Assembly: GCA_031396505.1 (NCBI GenBank)
Contig: JANNKX010000172.1
Location: 1 to 21,602, forward strand
Source of the DNA: JAAFHS01 sp031396505
GTDB lineage: Bacteria; Pseudomonadota; Alphaproteobacteria; Rhodobacterales; Rhodobacteraceae
DNA: 21,602 bases
Reading direction: 5' to 3'
The notes beneath the pieces are model-generated. The model did not search any database and was not told the DNA's origin. It worked only from the letters and a program-made list of their open reading frames with translations. Each line of letters starts with the position of its first letter. Positions within the stretch are counted from its first letter, which is position 1. The position numbers and the translations under genes are program-made. This document shows, piece by piece, positions 20,266 to 21,602 of the stretch.

Positions 20266-21602
20266 ATGAACATGCGGAATATCATGGCAGTCGGATTGCT
20301 GGGCGCGGCCCTGGCATCGACAAGCCTATCACCCGTTCTGGCGGAAACGCTGCGGGTGATGGAGGGTTCGCCCTCTTCGTCGTTGAACGTGCCGATGAAC
20401 CGCGCAGTCGTTGTTGAAAGCGATGTGCCGTTTGCGGAACTTTCAATTGCAAACCCCGGCATTGCGGATATCTCCACACTGTCGGACAGGTCGATCTATG
20501 TACTGGGAAAGGCACCGGGGCGCACCACGCTGACCCTGCTGTCCCCTGATGGCACGCTGATTTCCAACGTCGAAGTGCACGTTACGCCCGATATTGCGGA
20601 ATTCAAGGAACGCTTGCAGCAGATTTTGCCGGGTGAACCGATCGAGGTGCGTACGGCGAATGACGGGATCGTGCTGTCGGGCACAGTGTCATCCACGGCC
20701 AAGCTGGACCGCGCACTGGATCTGGCGAACCGTTATGCGCCAGAACGGGTATCGAACCTGATGTCAGTGGGCGGCGTGCAGCAAGTGATGCTCAAAGTGC
20801 GCTTTGCCGAAATGTCGCGGTCGGTGTCGAAAAGTCTGGATGGGTCGTTCGGGTTCCGCACCACCGGAAGTGATGGTGGTGGCCGTATCGGGTCCGGCAC
20901 TCTTACCAATGGAACGCAATTCAATAATGCACTCACGGGTGGCGTCATCAACTCGCCAAATGAGGCCGCAGGTGCCCTCGTCGCAGGCTTTGGTATCGGC
21001 GCGCTCGAATTTGCTGTGGTCCTCGAAGCGCTTGAATCCAAAGGTCTTGTCCGCACGCTTGCGGAACCGAACCTAACCGCGCTGTCAGGACAGGAAGCAA
21101 GCTTTCTTGCGGGCGGCGAAATTCCGGTGCCGGTGGTTGATGACGACGGCGTCGGGATCGAATATCGCCCATTTGGTGTAGAGCTGGACTTTGTGCCTAC
21201 AGTTGTCGATGGCGATGTAATCAATCTTGTCATCAATGCGGCTGTGTCGAGCATTGATTCTGCGGCGGGTATCACAAATAACGGGATTACCGTCCCTGCT
21301 TTCCGGGTCCGCCGAACGTCAACAACTGTTGAAATGCGGGATGGGGAAAGTTTCGCCATTGCGGGTCTGTTGCAGGACGACTTCCGCGACGACAACACTC
21401 AGGTACCATGGATAGGCGATCTGCCGGTCATCGGGGCGCTGTTCCGGTCAGCCGAATATCAACGGTCGCAGTCGGAACTCGTCATCATCGTGACCCCGCA
21501 TCTGGTGACCCCGACACGCGGCGAGGCGCTTGCCCTGCCAACCGACCGCGTGCGCCTGCCCACGGAACGCGATCTGTTCCTGTTCGGCAATACATCAGGC
21601 GG
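20266..21602 (+). CDS. cpaC: Tad pilus secretin CpaC (RcpA), 3' partial
   Basis: This gene is open to the right edge, giving 445 codons of the outer-membrane channel through which the Flp fibre passes. ATG 20266 follows a GAAGGGCAGG ribosome-binding region and starts a signal peptide (residues 1-26, ending SPVLA). Residues 27-108 are the pilus/secretin N-terminal domain (VPMNRAVVVESDVPFAELSI, ANPGIADIS, YVLGKAPGRTTL). A BON-like segment follows (residues about 110-165, GIVLSGTVSSTAKLDRALDLA). The secretin core spans residues about 245-415: RTLAEPNLTALSGQEASFLAGGE, IPVPV, EYRPFGVELDFVPTV, and the C-terminal VPWIGDLPVIGALFRS and LVIIVTPHLV. The last visible residues (PTDRVRLPTERDLFLFG) lie close to the normal C-terminus. 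Confidence 0.92.
   Translation, partial: MNMRNIMAVGLLGAALASTSLSPVLAETLRVMEGSPSSSLNVPMNRAVVVESDVPFAELSIANPGIADISTLSDRSIYVLGKAPGRTTLTLLSPDGTLISNVEVHVTPDIAEFKERLQQILPGEPIEVRTANDGIVLSGTVSSTAKLDRALDLANRYAPERVSNLMSVGGVQQVMLKVRFAEMSRSVSKSLDGSFGFRTTGSDGGGRIGSGTLTNGTQFNNALTGGVINSPNEAAGALVAGFGIGALEFAVVLEALESKGLVRTLAEPNLTALSGQEASFLAGGEIPVPVVDDDGVGIEYRPFGVELDFVPTVVDGDVINLVINAAVSSIDSAAGITNNGITVPAFRVRRTSTTVEMRDGESFAIAGLLQDDFRDDNTQVPWIGDLPVIGALFRSAEYQRSQSELVIIVTPHLVTPTRGEALALPTDRVRLPTERDLFLFGNTSG

Overview
The window looks like chromosomal DNA from a marine-type alphaproteobacterium of the Rhodobacteraceae (Roseobacter group). This rests on the GC-rich coding style, the GguAB-type sugar importer next to a non-phosphorylating pentose pathway, the RTX protein with a C-terminal Hint domain, the Lrp/LysE pair, and Flp pilins of the 'VTVDWVVLTA' kind. 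The genus cannot be fixed from the sequence. No rRNA, tRNA, CRISPR array, transposase or phage gene was seen.

Region 1 (1-7377, + strand) is one tight catabolic operon: gguA (5' end outside the window), gguB, gguC, L-arabinonate dehydratase, L-arabinose/D-galactose 1-dehydrogenase and 2-oxoglutarate semialdehyde dehydrogenase. Genes overlap or lie 7-11 bases apart. Together they import an aldopentose or galactose, oxidise it at C1, dehydrate the aldonate, dehydrate the 2-keto-3-deoxy acid, and oxidise the semialdehyde to 2-oxoglutarate. No lactonase or periplasmic binding protein is visible; both may lie upstream.

Region 2 (7378-10971) holds a large secreted RTX/Hint protein on the - strand and a divergent DxD-type putative glycosyltransferase. 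Region 3 (10972-13601) holds a LysE-type exporter divergent from an Lrp/AsnC regulator with a palindromic site between them, then metY. Region 4 (13602-14490) holds a periplasmic SIMPL-domain protein and its divergent upstream region.

Region 5 (14491-21602) concerns the cell envelope and pili. A 932-residue protein appears to join a PilM/GspL-like cytoplasmic domain to a PilP/GspC-like periplasmic domain across one membrane helix. It converges on a lytic transglycosylase. Divergent from that enzyme is the start of a Tad (type IVc) pilus locus: two Flp pilins, CpaB and the CpaC secretin, which runs off the right edge. A strong hairpin lies after or at the end of each of flp1, flp2 and cpaB, and the cpaB hairpin is inside its coding sequence. 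These hairpins and the fused membrane protein are the parts most worth a second look.
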